Shown: piece by piece, positions 6,561 to 7,280 of the stretch | How positions within the stretch are numbered: position 1 is the first letter of the stretch | Layout of the letters: each line of letters starts with the position of its first letter | From: Gammaproteobacteria bacterium | GTDB taxonomy: Bacteria > Pseudomonadota > Gammaproteobacteria > Enterobacterales > Alteromonadaceae | DNA length: 7,280 bases | Assembly (NCBI GenBank): GCA_027484495.1 | Contig: JAIXSW010000346.1 | Coordinates: 1-7,280 of the forward strand | Reading direction: 5' to 3' | Notes under the pieces: generated by a model | Seen by the model: only the letters and a program-made list of their open reading frames with translations | Told to the model about the DNA's origin: nothing | Databases searched by the model: none | Program-made: the position numbers and the translations under genes

Positions 6561-6755
6561 GCATTTAATATTGCGTTACTGGACATCATCGCCTGTCCAT
6601 TGTGTAAAGGCCGCTTAAAGCTGGATAAAGAGCAGCAGCGTCTGATCTGTACTTTTGACCGGCTGTCATACCCGGTCAAGCAGGATATTCCGGTGTTACT
6701 GGCAACAGAATCGACTGAACTGAGCGCAGACGAGGCAGAACAATGGCGTTCGTAG
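6558..6755 (+). CDS. ycaR: Trm112-like / UPF0434 small protein YcaR
   Basis: This 65-residue protein belongs to the Trm112-like UPF0434 family (E. coli YcaR is 60 residues). The family pattern is clear: LLDIIACPLCKGRL with C13 and C16, then LICTFDRLSYPV with C31 and D34, and DIPVLLATE with the conserved IPVLL strand. The second metal-binding pair therefore reads C-x-x-D instead of C-x-x-C, as in E. coli YcaR (LICKLD), so metal binding may be partial. Trm112 proteins in eukaryotes and archaea activate methyltransferases; the bacterial role is not settled. The gene sits between lpxK and kdsB, and its last 13 bases overlap kdsB in another frame, which suggests coupled translation. The C-terminus has a short acidic tail (ESTELSADEAEQ). 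Confidence 0.93.
   Translation: MAFNIALLDIIACPLCKGRLKLDKEQQRLICTFDRLSYPVKQDIPVLLATESTELSADEAEQWRS
6731..6745 (+). promoter_or_regulatory. Ribosome binding site and start of kdsB inside ycaR
   Basis: CGAGG (6731-6735) lies seven bases before ATG 6743-6745, all inside the end of ycaR. It supports the overlapping start of kdsB, whose first residues MAFVVVIPARYAS align with the N-terminus of E. coli KdsB (MSFVVIIPARYAS). Confidence 0.65.
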
Positions 6756-7280
6756 TAGTGATCCCGGCGCGCTACGCCAGTAGTCGTTTGCCCGGTAAAC
6801 CGCTGGCGGACATCGCCGGTAAACCGATGATTGAACGAGTCTGGCGCCAGGCTTGTTTAAGCGGCGCCAGTCGTGTCGTGATAGCAACGGATGACGCGCG
6901 GGTTGAAGCGGCAGCACAAGCTTTTGGTGCCGAAGTGGTGATGACATCTGCGACGCATAATTCCGGTACTGAACGGCTGGCCGAAGTGGTTGAACGCCTC
7001 GGACTCACTGCGGAGCAGGTTGTCGTCAATGTGCAGGGTGACGAGCCGTTTATTCCACCGGCCATTATCGCGCAGGTCGCGTTGAATCTGGCTGGGCAGC
7101 ACAAAGCCAGGATGGCGACACTCGCAGTACCGCTGACGCACCAGGACGATGTCAGTAATCCCAATGTCGTTAAAGTAGTCTGTGATCAGGCCGGTTATGC
7201 GCTGTATTTCAGCCGCGCGACAGTGCCATTTGACCGCGATGGCGCTTTTACTACCGAATTTAGCCGGATCTATCGCCGTC
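6743..7280 (+). CDS. kdsB: 3-deoxy-manno-octulosonate cytidylyltransferase KdsB, N-terminal part
   Basis: KdsB makes CMP-Kdo from CTP and Kdo in the cytoplasm, the activated sugar that WaaA adds to lipid IVA. The frame is open from ATG 6743 to the right edge: 179 codons of a protein usually near 250 residues, so roughly the last 70 are missing. The nucleotide-binding signature PARYASSRLPGKPL (8-21), VVIATDD, the SGTERLAEV motif, VNVQGDEPFIP with D100, NPNVVKVV and ALYFSRATVPFDRD all match the family and leave no doubt. The start overlaps ycaR by 13 bases in a different frame and has its own Shine-Dalgarno sequence. As the last visible gene in the run, it links activated Kdo supply with LpxK and MsbA. 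No defect is seen in the visible part. Confidence 0.97.
   Translation, partial: MAFVVVIPARYASSRLPGKPLADIAGKPMIERVWRQACLSGASRVVIATDDARVEAAAQAFGAEVVMTSATHNSGTERLAEVVERLGLTAEQVVVNVQGDEPFIPPAIIAQVALNLAGQHKARMATLAVPLTHQDDVSNPNVVKVVCDQAGYALYFSRATVPFDRDGAFTTEFSRIYRR

Noticed and set aside
6772..7164. Minus-strand ORF of 130 codons opposite kdsB
   Set aside because: It lies opposite a conserved KdsB reading frame and has a Ser/Thr/Ala-rich composition typical of an antisense shadow.
1..7280. tRNA, rRNA, CRISPR, insertion sequence or phage features
   Set aside because: The window is almost fully covered by conserved protein genes; no repeat array, terminal inverted repeat, transposase motif or tRNA-like fold was seen.

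Overview
The window reads as chromosomal DNA of a Gram-negative gammaproteobacterium. It carries the conserved block comEC-msbA-lpxK-ycaR-kdsB, which matches the Escherichia coli ycaI-msbA-lpxK-(ycaQ)-ycaR-kdsB locus except that no ycaQ is present. The 3' end of a lolE-type gene precedes it. The lolE / DUF2062 / comEC / msbA order, moderate GC and protein style suggest an Alteromonadales-like lineage such as Rheinheimera, Alishewanella or Shewanella relatives. That placement is an inference from memory and not a measured result.

Layout. Bases 1-354 hold the C-terminal end of LolE (+ strand), the inner-membrane part of the lipoprotein-releasing ABC transporter. Its reading frame carries an in-frame TAG at 52-54. 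Ten bases later, two tandem paralogous DUF2062 membrane proteins run on the - strand (898-1422, then 365-898) and are joined by a one-base stop/start overlap (TGATG). Only 25 bases separate the first of these from the divergently transcribed comEC (1448-3760), an inner-membrane DNA-uptake channel with a metallo-beta-lactamase-like tail. After 35 bases comes msbA (3796-5547, TTG start). lpxK (5544-6524, GTG start) overlaps msbA by four bases, ycaR (6558-6755) follows after 33 bases, and kdsB (from 6743, overlapping ycaR by 13 bases) runs off the right edge.

How the genes work together. LpxK phosphorylates the lipid A disaccharide at the 4' position. KdsB activates Kdo for addition to that lipid. 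MsbA flips the finished lipid A-core across the inner membrane. LolE belongs to the neighbouring envelope task of releasing lipoproteins for the outer membrane. ComEC is the odd member, serving DNA uptake, and sits at the head of the lipid A run. The DUF2062 pair has no known function. Its place between two envelope loci and its hydrophobic segments suggest a membrane role, but this is a guess.

The window is densely coding and no stretch over 300 bases lacks a gene. I see no tRNA, rRNA, CRISPR array, insertion sequence or other mobile element. I found no convincing new biological system. The points most worth a second look are the amber codon in lolE, the translationally coupled DUF2062 paralogue pair, the very compact divergent start region, and the start region of msbA (TTG codon, candidate promoter over the comEC stop, small hairpin and short repeat).
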